Positions 25,824-33,531 of a stretch of DNA of 64,000 nucleotides are shown piece after piece. The stretch's first letter is position 1, and each line of letters starts with the position of its first letter. The translations under genes and the position numbers were made by a program. The DNA comes from Ensifer canadensis (GTDB lineage Bacteria; Pseudomonadota; Alphaproteobacteria; Rhizobiales; Rhizobiaceae): positions 372,001 through 436,000 of the forward strand of contig NZ_CP083373.1 in the NCBI RefSeq assembly GCF_017488845.2, in the 5' to 3' direction. The notes beneath the pieces are model-generated. The model was not told the DNA's origin, made no database searches, and saw nothing but the letters and a program-made list of their open reading frames with translations.

Positions 25824-26629
25824 CGCAGGTTCTGCTTATCGGTGCGGGCAATATGGGGTTCGCCATGCTGCGAACCTGGATCGGGATGGAGGGCCATCGT
25901 TTCGCGGTCGTCGAAGTCAATGAGAGCTTGCGGCAGCGGGCGGAGAGCGTCGGCGCGCAAGCCTATGATGCCGTGTCCGACCTGCCGGTGGATTTAGCGG
26001 CAAATGTCGTGGTGATCGCGACCAAGCCGCAGGCGGTCGCCGATGCGGTTGCAGACAGCCGAGCCGTTCTCGGCCAAGACGGACTGCTAATGTCAGTCGC
26101 TGCCGGCATCACCATCGATGGCATGCGTCAATATGCGGGGGAGGGACCTGCCATTGTCCGCTGCATGCCGAATACGCCCGCGGCGATCGGCGAAGGCATG
26201 GTCGTCTGCTGCGCAAGCGCGAATGCGCGCTCGTCAGACCGCGCGCTCGCACTGAGCCTGCTTTCAGCCATTGGCCGCGTTGCGTTTATCGAAAACGAGA
26301 GCTTGATGGACGCGGTGACGGCAATGTCCGGTTCCGGACCGGCCTATGTCTTCCATCTGCTAGAAGCCTTTAGCGCGGCGGGCGTCGCGGCTGGCCTGCC
26401 AGAGGACCTCGCCATGACGTTGGCCAAGCAGACCGTCTTCGGCGCGGCGAAGCTGGCATTGGCGTCGGGTGCCGATCCAGCCGTCCTTCGTGAGCAGGTG
26501 ACAAGCGCGCACGGCACGACGGCCGCCGCTCTCTCCGTGCTGATGAACCCGGAAGTCGGCTTGGCTGTTTTGTTTCGGCGCGCTGTCGAGGCGGCACGGC
26601 ACCGCTCGTTGGAGCTCGGTGCCGAGTAA
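25820..26629 (+). CDS. proC: Pyrroline-5-carboxylate reductase-family enzyme
   Basis: A 269-residue NAD(P)H-dependent reductase. The Rossmann motif GAGNMG is at residues 8-13, and the C-terminal family signature appears as MSGSGPAYVFHLLEA with VTSAHGTTAAALSVL. ProC converts 1-pyrroline-5-carboxylate to L-proline; relatives in catabolic clusters reduce other cyclic imines. The ATG overlaps the exporter stop and AAAGGA precedes it. A second proC in an accessory operon, next to a cyclotransferase and amino-acid importer, suggests a dedicated rather than housekeeping role. Confidence 0.92.
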   Translation: MTQVLLIGAGNMGFAMLRTWIGMEGHRFAVVEVNESLRQRAESVGAQAYDAVSDLPVDLAANVVVIATKPQAVADAVADSRAVLGQDGLLMSVAAGITIDGMRQYAGEGPAIVRCMPNTPAAIGEGMVVCCASANARSSDRALALSLLSAIGRVAFIENESLMDAVTAMSGSGPAYVFHLLEAFSAAGVAAGLPEDLAMTLAKQTVFGAAKLALASGADPAVLREQVTSAHGTTAAALSVLMNPEVGLAVLFRRAVEAARHRSLELGAE

Positions 26630-26654
26630 GTGTTTGAATTCCGTCGCTCGTTGC

Positions 26655-26678
26655 TCCATACACGAAATGATATATTTG
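26655..26678. promoter_or_regulatory. 24-bp operator, copy 3, before the GntR gene
   Basis: Matches copy 1 at 18 of 24 positions when read on the minus strand (core ATATATCATTTCGTGTATGG). It ends 62 bp before the GntR start, as expected for autoregulation, and follows the proC stop by 25 bp. Confidence 0.7.
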
Positions 26679-26740
26679 CTCGCGCTGTGGCAGGCGGCCT
26701 CACCCAAAGCAGGCCTGGTGATTTGAAAGGAATTTAACCA

Positions 26741-27391
26741 ATGGTTTCACGGAAGACTTCGGCGGGCGAATTCATCGCTTCGGATGTTCGCAATCGCCTT
26801 CGTAGCATGATCCTTGGGGCGGAACTGAAGCCGGGGCAGAGGCTGGTCGAAGATGATCTGTGCGAGCGGTTGAATGTCGGGCGCACGCCCGTGCGTGAAG
26901 CACTCCTCCTACTTCAGGGCGAGGGGTTCCTGAGCCGCGAACGCGGTTGGGTTGTCGAGACGATCGATCGAAGCCAGGTGCACGCTATCTTCGAAAGCCG
27001 CGCCGCCATCGAAGCGGCGACCGCGAGGCTCGCCGCACGCCATGCAGAGCCCGGCGAGCTCGAAGCGCTGGCGCTTCTGATCGAGGCCATGGAGCCCGCC
27101 GAATCCTTGACACGCGGCGAACTCAACACACTCAACACGCAATTCCACAAGCTCATCGTTACGGCGTCTAAGAACATGTTTCTCGGACAGTTCCATGAGC
27201 GCACCCAGTTCCATTATTGGATGCTGCGAGTACCCATCCTGTTTTCAGAAGCCGAAATTAAGGAAACCAACCTGCAGCATCGCCGCATTCTCGACGCGCT
27301 GGTCAAGGGTGATGAGGACGAGGCCGAACGCGCCGCTCGTGACCACGTCGAAGCGACGATGGCGATCGTGGAGCCCGCCATTCAACTCTAA
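26741..27391 (+). CDS. GntR-family regulator (FCD type) of the block B/D regulon
   Basis: A 216-residue regulator with a winged helix-turn-helix (LRSMILGAELKPGQRLVEDDLCERLNVGRTPVREALLLL, about residues 18-60) and a helical FCD effector domain with the metal-site histidines spread as usual (HKLIVTASKNMF, then HRRILDALVKGDEDEAERAARDHVEA). The ATG follows AAAGGAATTT. Its own promoter carries operator copy 3, and copies 1 and 2 lie before the other two transcription units. It is therefore the best candidate for the regulator of the dipeptide-type and amino-acid-type operons. Confidence 0.92.
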   Translation: MVSRKTSAGEFIASDVRNRLRSMILGAELKPGQRLVEDDLCERLNVGRTPVREALLLLQGEGFLSRERGWVVETIDRSQVHAIFESRAAIEAATARLAARHAEPGELEALALLIEAMEPAESLTRGELNTLNTQFHKLIVTASKNMFLGQFHERTQFHYWMLRVPILFSEAEIKETNLQHRRILDALVKGDEDEAERAARDHVEATMAIVEPAIQL

Positions 27392-27515
27392 TCGGCTTGC
27401 GAAGCATCATCGGGGTTCCGGTTTTGTGCTCCCAAAGCCACATAATGTATCGACTGAATGCCAATCCATCGGACGATTGATGATGCGTGAACGGATCCAC
27501 GATGGCGCAATGGCA

Positions 27516-27872
27516 CTACGCCGATAGGCGTGCCTCCGCAAAGTGGTCGGCGGCTTCTTCCAGCACCTCTTCTGCCCATTGGTTGAGACTCTTTCCCGAA
27601 AGCTCGGCAGCAAGAGCTGCTCGGCGATGGACCTCCGGAGCGACCCGAAAAATCATCTTCCCAGAATAGGGCCGCTGAGGCTCTTTGCCGATTTTCTTGC
27701 AGGTGTCGAGATAGTCATCGACTGCCTCATGGAAGGCTTTCTTGAGTTCAGCGACGCTGTCACCGTGAAAGCCGATTACATCGGAAATACCTGCAATCTT
27801 GCCGAAAAACACTTCGTCGTCAGCGTCGAACTCGATGCGAGCGTGATACCCGTTGTAGGCCATGGTATTCAT
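27516..27872 (-). CDS. hicB: HicB-family antitoxin
   Basis: A 118-residue protein with the HicB partial RNase H-like fold at the N-terminus (GYHARIEFDADDEVFFGKIAGISDVIGFHGDSVAELKKAFHEAVDDYLD) and a ribbon-helix-helix end (FRVAPEVHRRAALAAELSGKSLNQWAEEVL). It appears intact and starts by overlapping the end of the HicA-like frame, the normal hicA-hicB order. Its partner toxin seems damaged, so it may be an orphan antitoxin. Confidence 0.9.
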   Translation of the reverse strand: MNTMAYNGYHARIEFDADDEVFFGKIAGISDVIGFHGDSVAELKKAFHEAVDDYLDTCKKIGKEPQRPYSGKMIFRVAPEVHRRAALAAELSGKSLNQWAEEVLEEAADHFAEARLSA

Positions 27873-28231
27873 GGCGTTACTCCAATCTGCATCAGGAACT
27901 CGCGAGCATCGCGCACCTGATAACGCTTTGCTTCCTTGTCCGGATGAGGTCGATGGAAACTCGCAATGATGCCGTCTTTTTCAAACTTAACGCGGGAACC
28001 ATTCCCCTCAATTACGTTCGCTCCGGCAGCCACAAGCAGGTTTTGCCGCCTGTCGATCAGCCCCGGCACCTTGATCGTCGATGCGATCAGGTTCTGCCGC
28101 GTCTGCACGAAGTCACGCACGAGTGCGCCGATCTCCTCGGCGGGCGTGGAGGCATCAAAGGCGAGATTATAGGTCACGGTTCCGGTGTTGGAGGCACCAA
28201 GCGCGCTGACAAGACGGAAGCCGACGCGCAC
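27869..28231 (-). pseudogene. HicA-like toxin end fused to unrelated sequence
   Basis: The last 50 or so residues (LLVAAGANVIEGNGSRVKF, then HRPHPDKEAKRYQVRDAREFLMQIGVTP) are a HicA toxin C-terminus. The first 60 residues (RLVSALGASNTGTVTYNLAF and onwards) do not belong to HicA and continue in frame from the end of a broken hicB upstream. The native hicA start is missing. I read this as a deletion or recombination junction; a functional fusion is possible but unlikely. Confidence 0.65.
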
Positions 28232-28234
28232 CTG

Positions 28235-28640
28235 GCGGACGTCTTCTGGCAGGGTGATGTTTACGCGAACGGCTCTTTTGGCTTCCGCCTGACGCCAACT
28301 AGAATTTCAACACCGTCCTGGTTCTCCGCGTCTGCCACAACCGCCTCCAGTGTAGAAGGCTCGGGAATTGCTTCGCCGTCTTCGGCTAGCCCTTCAATGT
28401 GTAGAGACAAGGCTTCTTCGGCCATAGCTCGCGCATCTCGAGGTCGGTGCGGCGGTGATCAGGCCCGGAAAGTCGGGAAAGGACACGCCGTAATCGCTGT
28501 CGGCATCCTTATGGATCAATCCGATATAATTGCGCATGTTCATTACCTCAGCTTAAGTCCTGCTTGTTTCTCGATACTCTTCAATGTTCCGATCGGAATG
28601 TCGAGACGCTGGTCCGGTCCGCGTCCTTGCGCATTGTGAC
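28235..28640 (-). pseudogene. Degenerate second hicA-hicB pair
   Basis: From 28640 leftwards a frame encodes a HicA-like tail (DIPIGTLKSIEKQAGLKLR, stop at 28543). It is followed by a HicB start at 28536 (MRNYIGLIHKDADSDYGVSF) that soon leaves frame. HicB homology continues in a second frame (ARAMAEEALSLHIEGLAEDG) and then a third (AVRVNITLPED). At least two frameshifts therefore separate the pieces. The gene pair is dead and merges into the chimeric frame downstream. Confidence 0.7.
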
Positions 28641-28773
28641 CACGGCATCGGAAGCGTCCCGCCTTCACGGAAAACCGAACTGACGGGCGATATGTTCGCG
28701 CCCGCGCGGTTTTCTCGGCCCATGCCCGTCGCCGTCTCGTTCCCGATATCGGCCCGAGGCTCTTGGGACCGTC

Positions 28774-29199
28774 CTATTTAGTCACCGTCAACATGGCGTG
28801 CATGCCGGCTTCATAATGGCTCTTGATGTTGCAGAGGAGTACGTAGGAGCCCGGCGCAAGTTTCGCTTTTAACTGACCATCGGCACCTGGCTTCAGCTCG
28901 GAAACTTCGCCCATGCTTTTGAGCTTCTTCTCGTCGACCCGCCCTTTGGCGGCATCAACCACAATTTGCTGATCGGCCGACTTCAGCTTCACAAGTACTA
29001 CCTCATGTTCTTCCGTAATGGCGTCGTTGTGGACGAGAAATGTCGCCTCGCCGGCCTTGATCGTGGACTGGTCGAGAGTCAGGGTCATCGGACCACCAGC
29101 TTCGCCACCCTCTGTGACCTTGACGATGGTTGCGGCGAATGCAGGCGTTGCAAGACAGACAATGGCAAAGACGGCAAATGTGTTCTGGAGGTATCGCAT
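28774..29199 (-). CDS. Exported cupredoxin-like copper protein
   Basis: A 141-residue protein with a Sec signal ending at AFAAT. Type 1 copper ligands fit H65 (EEHEVV), C123, H128 and M133 (CNIKSHYEAGM). The fold is that of small plastocyanin-like electron carriers in the periplasm. AAGGAG lies eight bases before the ATG. Its neighbours are a universal stress protein, a metal P-type ATPase and a cytochrome c fragment, which fits a metal or low-oxygen stress island. The redox partner is unknown. Confidence 0.88.
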   Translation of the reverse strand: MRYLQNTFAVFAIVCLATPAFAATIVKVTEGGEAGGPMTLTLDQSTIKAGEATFLVHNDAITEEHEVVLVKLKSADQQIVVDAAKGRVDEKKLKSMGEVSELKPGADGQLKAKLAPGSYVLLCNIKSHYEAGMHAMLTVTK

Positions 29200-29852
29200 G
29201 CGGAGTTCTCCTTTTTGAATGGGCAGCTTTGAGGTCTAGAGGGATGCTGAAAGGCACCGGAACCTAAGGGCCTGGTCCTGTCGGTTTCCTGTCATTCTGT
29301 CGAATTGCTGGGTACGGACTTCGAGCGCGTTGCGTACGCGTAGTCATCGCTAGGACGGGTAATGGGATCTCGAATTCACCAGCGTGCTCCGCCCAAGCAA
29401 ACCGGCTATCGCCAGTGCGGCGGCCGAGAAAAGGATCGCTCACCTGGCGATCCGACGTCGAAAGCGCGGGTCACAGTCATTTGCGATGATGACGAAAGGC
29501 ACTAGGACCTTAATCGGGCCACGCATCAGAAAATGCATGAAGAATATCTTTCGCGCGCCGAACTCTACCTCCGGCATCTCCGCGGCGAGCGACGATTGCG
29601 CAAACCATTGCACCGGCAAGAAGGCTAGACTCATCCCCAGAGCGGGGATTCTGCGGGGCGATCGGCCATTGACCCGCCGCCGGGGTTCGTCGGCATGAAT
29701 CAGCGTAATATGAAACAACCTCGAGGGTCAGGTCCCGCAAATACGTCGTCATCGACCGGTCCAAACACGACTTCGACAGCACACTTCAAAGGTCTATACA
29801 TCCGTAGGGCGATTTGTGTTGTCCACGGCTGATCTCACGCTGGCGGGTGAGT
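29200..29852. other. Stretch without a supported gene
   Basis: About 650 bp between the cupredoxin and universal stress genes. A leftward frame at 29440-29718 has one hydrophobic segment but no ribosome site or recognised homology. I treat the stretch as non-coding or decayed. Confidence 0.5.
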
Positions 29853-30377
29853 TCACCGCACTATCGTGACCGAGCAAAGCGCCTGTTGTGCGACCTTCTG
29901 CGAGACGCTTCCAAGCAGCATCCCGGCTAACCTTCCCAGCCCACGGCTGCCGACGACGATCATGTCTGCACCAATCTCGTTCGCTACGGCGAGAATGGTC
30001 TCAGCATAGTCGCCAGGTTCGACCCGCGTGTGCACGTCGTTGACGCCAAGAGTTCGTGCACGTTCCGCCGCATTCTCGACAATGCGTTCTCCGAGCACCG
30101 ACCTCGTCTCGCCAATGCCGCCTTGCGAACTTTTGAATAAATCGTGCCTCGAGGAGAGGGCGCGCTCTTGCCCAGGCATCGTGATCGCCGAGACACGCCG
30201 CACCATATGCTCGGCTCGTGCAAGTTGGCTTGCTTCCTCGGCCCTCACGGCGTTCAATATGACGTGAAGGATAGTAACGCGCGCGCCCGGACCCCTTGCG
30301 ATGTTGGCTGCCATCTCCACGGCCTTCCAAGCCGTATCGGAGCCGTCTGTTGCAACAAGAACGTGTTTGATCATCAT
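29853..30377 (-). CDS. Universal stress protein (UspA family)
   Basis: A 174-residue single-domain Usp. The N-terminal strand HVLVATDGSDTAWKAVEMA and the C-terminal ATP-binding pattern G-x2-G-x9-G-S (GSRGLGRLAGMLLGSVS) are present, so it is the nucleotide-binding type. CGGAGGG lies just before the tandem ATGs. An FNR/FixK-like box is centred about 50 bp upstream, suggesting induction when oxygen is low. Confidence 0.92.
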   Translation of the reverse strand: MMIKHVLVATDGSDTAWKAVEMAANIARGPGARVTILHVILNAVRAEEASQLARAEHMVRRVSAITMPGQERALSSRHDLFKSSQGGIGETRSVLGERIVENAAERARTLGVNDVHTRVEPGDYAETILAVANEIGADMIVVGSRGLGRLAGMLLGSVSQKVAQQALCSVTIVR

Positions 30378-30422
30378 CGTCCCTCCGGTTCAGCAAGTCT
30401 CCCACAACTGAGGCGGAATGTA

Positions 30423-30436
30423 TTGATACTGGTCAA
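30423..30436. promoter_or_regulatory. FNR/FixK-like box upstream of the universal stress gene
   Basis: TTGAT-ACTG-GTCAA matches the consensus TTGAT-N4-ATCAA at nine of ten positions. It lies 46 bp upstream of the universal stress start, a typical position for activation. In rhizobia such sites are bound by FixK, FnrN or Anr-type proteins. Confidence 0.6.
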
Positions 30437-31244
30437 AGGACTGCAAGCGTACTTCGAAACCTGGGCTGACGTCGCGGCGAGCGCCAAGGCGCCGGATAAT
30501 ACGGACAGCGCGGCTGCGGCCACGCAGACTTGGCATCGGCATTCTTGATGCCGATCAATGTAGGCTCTCTGGTCGCGTTCCGGATCGATTTCCGCAAACT
30601 AGTTTTACGATACTTGCGACCGACAGCCGGGCATAATTTCTATTCTTCTGCACCAAAAAATCTCAGGCGAGCCTCAGCTTGGCACGCTGCGGGGGAGGGC
30701 GCAGGCGGCGGTGTCAGCACTGTGCTCCGTGTCGCGTGTGAGGTTGGAACCGCTTACGCTGTCCACAAAGTTATCGATGTCCGTTCTCATTATAGCTCTC
30801 AACCTCACCATTGACGTTTCAAGCCTCGCTGAGCGCCCATTTATGGGCCGTCGTGTTCGATCGGGCCCCTTGATGCGCGCCATTGACGAACGGAATGCGA
30901 TTAAACAGCCGAGCGCTATTGCGCCGAGAACTTCGAGGAGCGCTATCTTTCATAGGACGTCATTTAACACCTGTGACGACACCTTCTCGCTGGTGTCACT
31001 GGTGTCGGCCGGTCTTGGCATCGGCTTTGCGTCGGAGTGGAGGGGCGGTCTGCGAATTTTGATCCTTGAACCTGCGATCATGCCCATCGGATAAATGTCG
31101 TGCTCCAATTGACGTGGCGCAAGGAAACCGGTCCGCACTATTGGTAGTTTGTCGCATGTTCATACGACTGCACTTGAGCGCCAAAGCGCGGACGCAAACC
31201 CGTGCCTTGCCTCGGATCTCCTGCTTCTCGAAAGGAGAACGAAC
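30437..31244. other. Non-coding or decayed stretch with a LysR fragment
   Basis: Mostly without a supported gene. A frame at about 30996-31040 encodes SLVSAGLGIGFASEW, the effector-domain core of a LysR regulator, within otherwise meaningless sequence. A closely similar piece lies at 47461. Confidence 0.5.
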
Positions 31245-31606
31245 ATGACTACAGCAAAACTTGCATATGTGGCGATTGGCGCCACGCTCCTAGCAAACAG
31301 CCCCACGCCATCCTTGGCTCAAACAGCCCCCGCCGAGAAACAAGATGCGCGGCCGGGTTACTCTGAGATGATGCCTGGCGAGATGATGGGGGGAGGCAGC
31401 GCGGCATGATGGGTGGCATGCGCCAAAACATGATGCAAGGCCACATGATGAAGATCATGTTTGCCGTTGCCGATGTTGATGGCGACGGCGCCCTGTCGTT
31501 CGACGAAGTCACAACGATCCACAAGAGGATCTTCGAGACGGTCGATGCGAACAAAGACGGCAAGGTGACGCCCGAGGAGATGCAGGCCTTCATGCGCGAT
31601 CAATGA
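31245..31606 (+). pseudogene. Exported EF-hand protein, interrupted by a frameshift at a G6 run
   Basis: AAGGAG precedes the ATG at 31245. The first 50 residues include a Sec signal ending near LAQTAPA and a methionine-rich segment. The frame then stops at once after six consecutive G (31388-31393). In the next phase the protein continues: MMGGMRQNMMQGHMMKIMF, then two EF-hand loops, DVDGDGALSFDE and DANKDGKVTPEE. Adding one G restores a single protein of about 120 residues. It could be a mutation, an assembly error or a slippage-prone switch. The protein would bind calcium in the periplasm. Confidence 0.75.
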
Positions 31607-31953
31607 GGCCTTGAAACCGGCTTTTTCGCCGGCATGCGGACCATAAAAAGGTCTGGAGAGCCGGTTCCGTCCGTTCGCAAACGTCCCCACACGCGGCTCC
31701 GCGCCTGTGTAGCTGGCGCAATGCCTGCATCGTAGTGAAAACAATTGCTCACCGTTTGTCGTTGCGCTCAAAAAACGAGGGCCGTGGTGACAACCAGCCC
31801 CTTGTTTTTGCAATCGATAATACGGTTTCCAATATCGAGTTGGCATTCTGATGCAGGGTCGTAAATTGAACTTCATTCCCGGCGGTTTGTCGCCCTCCGC
31901 ATCCGGCAGTCTCGAATTCCCTTGGCACCGCAGGCGCCGGCTTTGTCCAGCCA

Positions 31954-32439
31954 CTACAGCTTGTAGCCGATCTTTCGGAGCAGGTCTTTCCGCCACGCGA
32001 TGTCCGCATCGGTTTCGAAGCCCAGCGGTGAGGCGCCATCCACCACGCCGAGCACGCCGCGGCCCAGTTCAGTTTGCGCGACGATCACCTGTGTCGGGTT
32101 GGCAGTCGCACAATAGATGCGACAGACCTCTGGCACCGCACGCACCGCAGCCAGCACGTTGATGGGAAAGAATCCGTCGCCGAGGAAGATCAGGAAAGTG
32201 TGGCCGGCGCCAATGGCCAATGCGTTGTCACGTGCCAGGGCAAGCTCGGCTTCGTCATTACCCGACCAACGCACCAGCCGCTTACCGGAGGCCTCGCAGA
32301 AGGCCAGCCCGAAGCGGATGCCTGGAACCGCGCCCACCAATGCCTCGTGGAGATCTTCCACGGTCTTGATGAAATGCGACTGGCCAAAAATGAAGTTGGC
32401 GGCGTCCGGCTTGACGATGGGCACCACGGTGAGTTCCAT
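31954..32439 (-). CDS. Adenosine-specific kinase family protein
   Basis: A 161-residue protein of the small family described as adenosine-specific kinase (COG1839/DUF355 type), known mainly from archaea and scattered bacteria. The match is to the overall pattern (VPIVKPDAANFIFGQSHFIK, HTFLIFLGDGFFPINVL, RIYCATANPTQVIVAQ). AAGGAG lies before the ATG at 32439. It stands alone on the minus strand among stress genes and may salvage adenosine. Catalytic residues are not assigned here. Confidence 0.8.
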   Translation of the reverse strand: MELTVVPIVKPDAANFIFGQSHFIKTVEDLHEALVGAVPGIRFGLAFCEASGKRLVRWSGNDEAELALARDNALAIGAGHTFLIFLGDGFFPINVLAAVRAVPEVCRIYCATANPTQVIVAQTELGRGVLGVVDGASPLGFETDADIAWRKDLLRKIGYKL

Positions 32440-33531
32440 GGCTGCGCTCCTTCAAGGTAGGCAACGCGATGGTAGGTAGGCCCACAGAAGGCGATTTCAA
32501 GCCATCACATGCGGCCAATTCGCCCTCCGCGCCGCCACCGGAGGGCCAGAGCGCGGCTCGCCTACCGTGACTTCGAAATGATCCGCGCGACGCAACGGTG
32601 GCTGGTGAGCTGGATCAGGCTGCCCGACGACGAGAATGTCGAGGTCGGCGTCGGCCCAGTCGGCTTCAGCATCGTTATCTGCGAGGAGCTTGCTACGTCC
32701 GCAATGACGAGGGTTCAGACCCGAGGTCCGTATTGCACTACATGGCGCGCGAGGCGCGCGCCAGCAGGACACCGGTCAATGAACCTGCGAAACCGAGGTG
32801 GGCCAGATATTGCGTGATGACCGTGCTGTAAGTCAACATGCCGACAAGGCGACCGCGCGCTACCCAGGACGGACTAACCGATAGATCGACAGTCGCCGAG
32901 ATGAGCAATGGCTGAGTCAATGTCGTCGCGCCGCGATATAGGAGCGAGTGAGCGAAAGGTTGGGCATTCGGGAATGGTGCGGTGCCGCCAGGAACGTTGC
33001 AAGGGTGGCCTCATCGAAGCGCTCAGCTTCGGCGATCTGTGCGAATGTTGGAACAGTGTCCGAACCTTGACGTTGCTCGGGTGCCACGACGTGACACCCG
33101 CTGCACCAGCGCTTCAAGCGGGTGGTCACTCGGCTATCAATCTATGACGCCACATCCAGAGAAACGCGCATTGATGCGCGTCAAAATGCGCGGCCCAAAC
33201 CGATCTCAATCTCGTCGTTTGTCAACGAGCGATGCCGCTTGCTTGAGGGATGTGCTTCCAATCGATTGATAGTGAACTTTTCGTGGAAATCAGCATCAGC
33301 AAACAACGCACGGTTCGCCGCGTCGCGCTGGTGGAGGTTGTTCGCAGACGGTGTCGGCCTTGCTTGCATGGAATTTGTGATCACCAACTCCATCCAGATA
33401 CACCCGATGGCGCTTGTCTATTTCGATCGGCTGCACGATAAGGGCCGGTGGTGGTCGGCGTGTGGTGATTAGGTTTGAGGAAAGACCGAAGCTCCATTGG
33501 CGGCCCTCGCTACCTTCTGGAAGATATGCAC
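32440..33531. other. Decayed stretch with a cytochrome c fragment
   Basis: About 1.1 kb with no intact gene. It contains the haem-motif frame listed separately and short frames with no support. The sequence looks like eroded coding DNA. Confidence 0.5.
32917..33126 (-). pseudogene. Cytochrome c fragment
   Basis: The leftward frame encodes RWCSGCHVVAPEQ, a C-x-x-C-H haem attachment motif, followed about 45 residues later by SRMPNLSL, placed as the methionine ligand. This is the core of a class I cytochrome c. No signal peptide is present; the frame begins with a GTG immediately before the haem site, so the 5' part is lost. It cannot be exported or matured in this form. Confidence 0.7.

Noticed and set aside
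32497..32772. Leftward frame with a weak universal-stress-like segment (DILVVGQPDPAH)
   Set aside because: The similarity is too short and no start or second conserved element is present.
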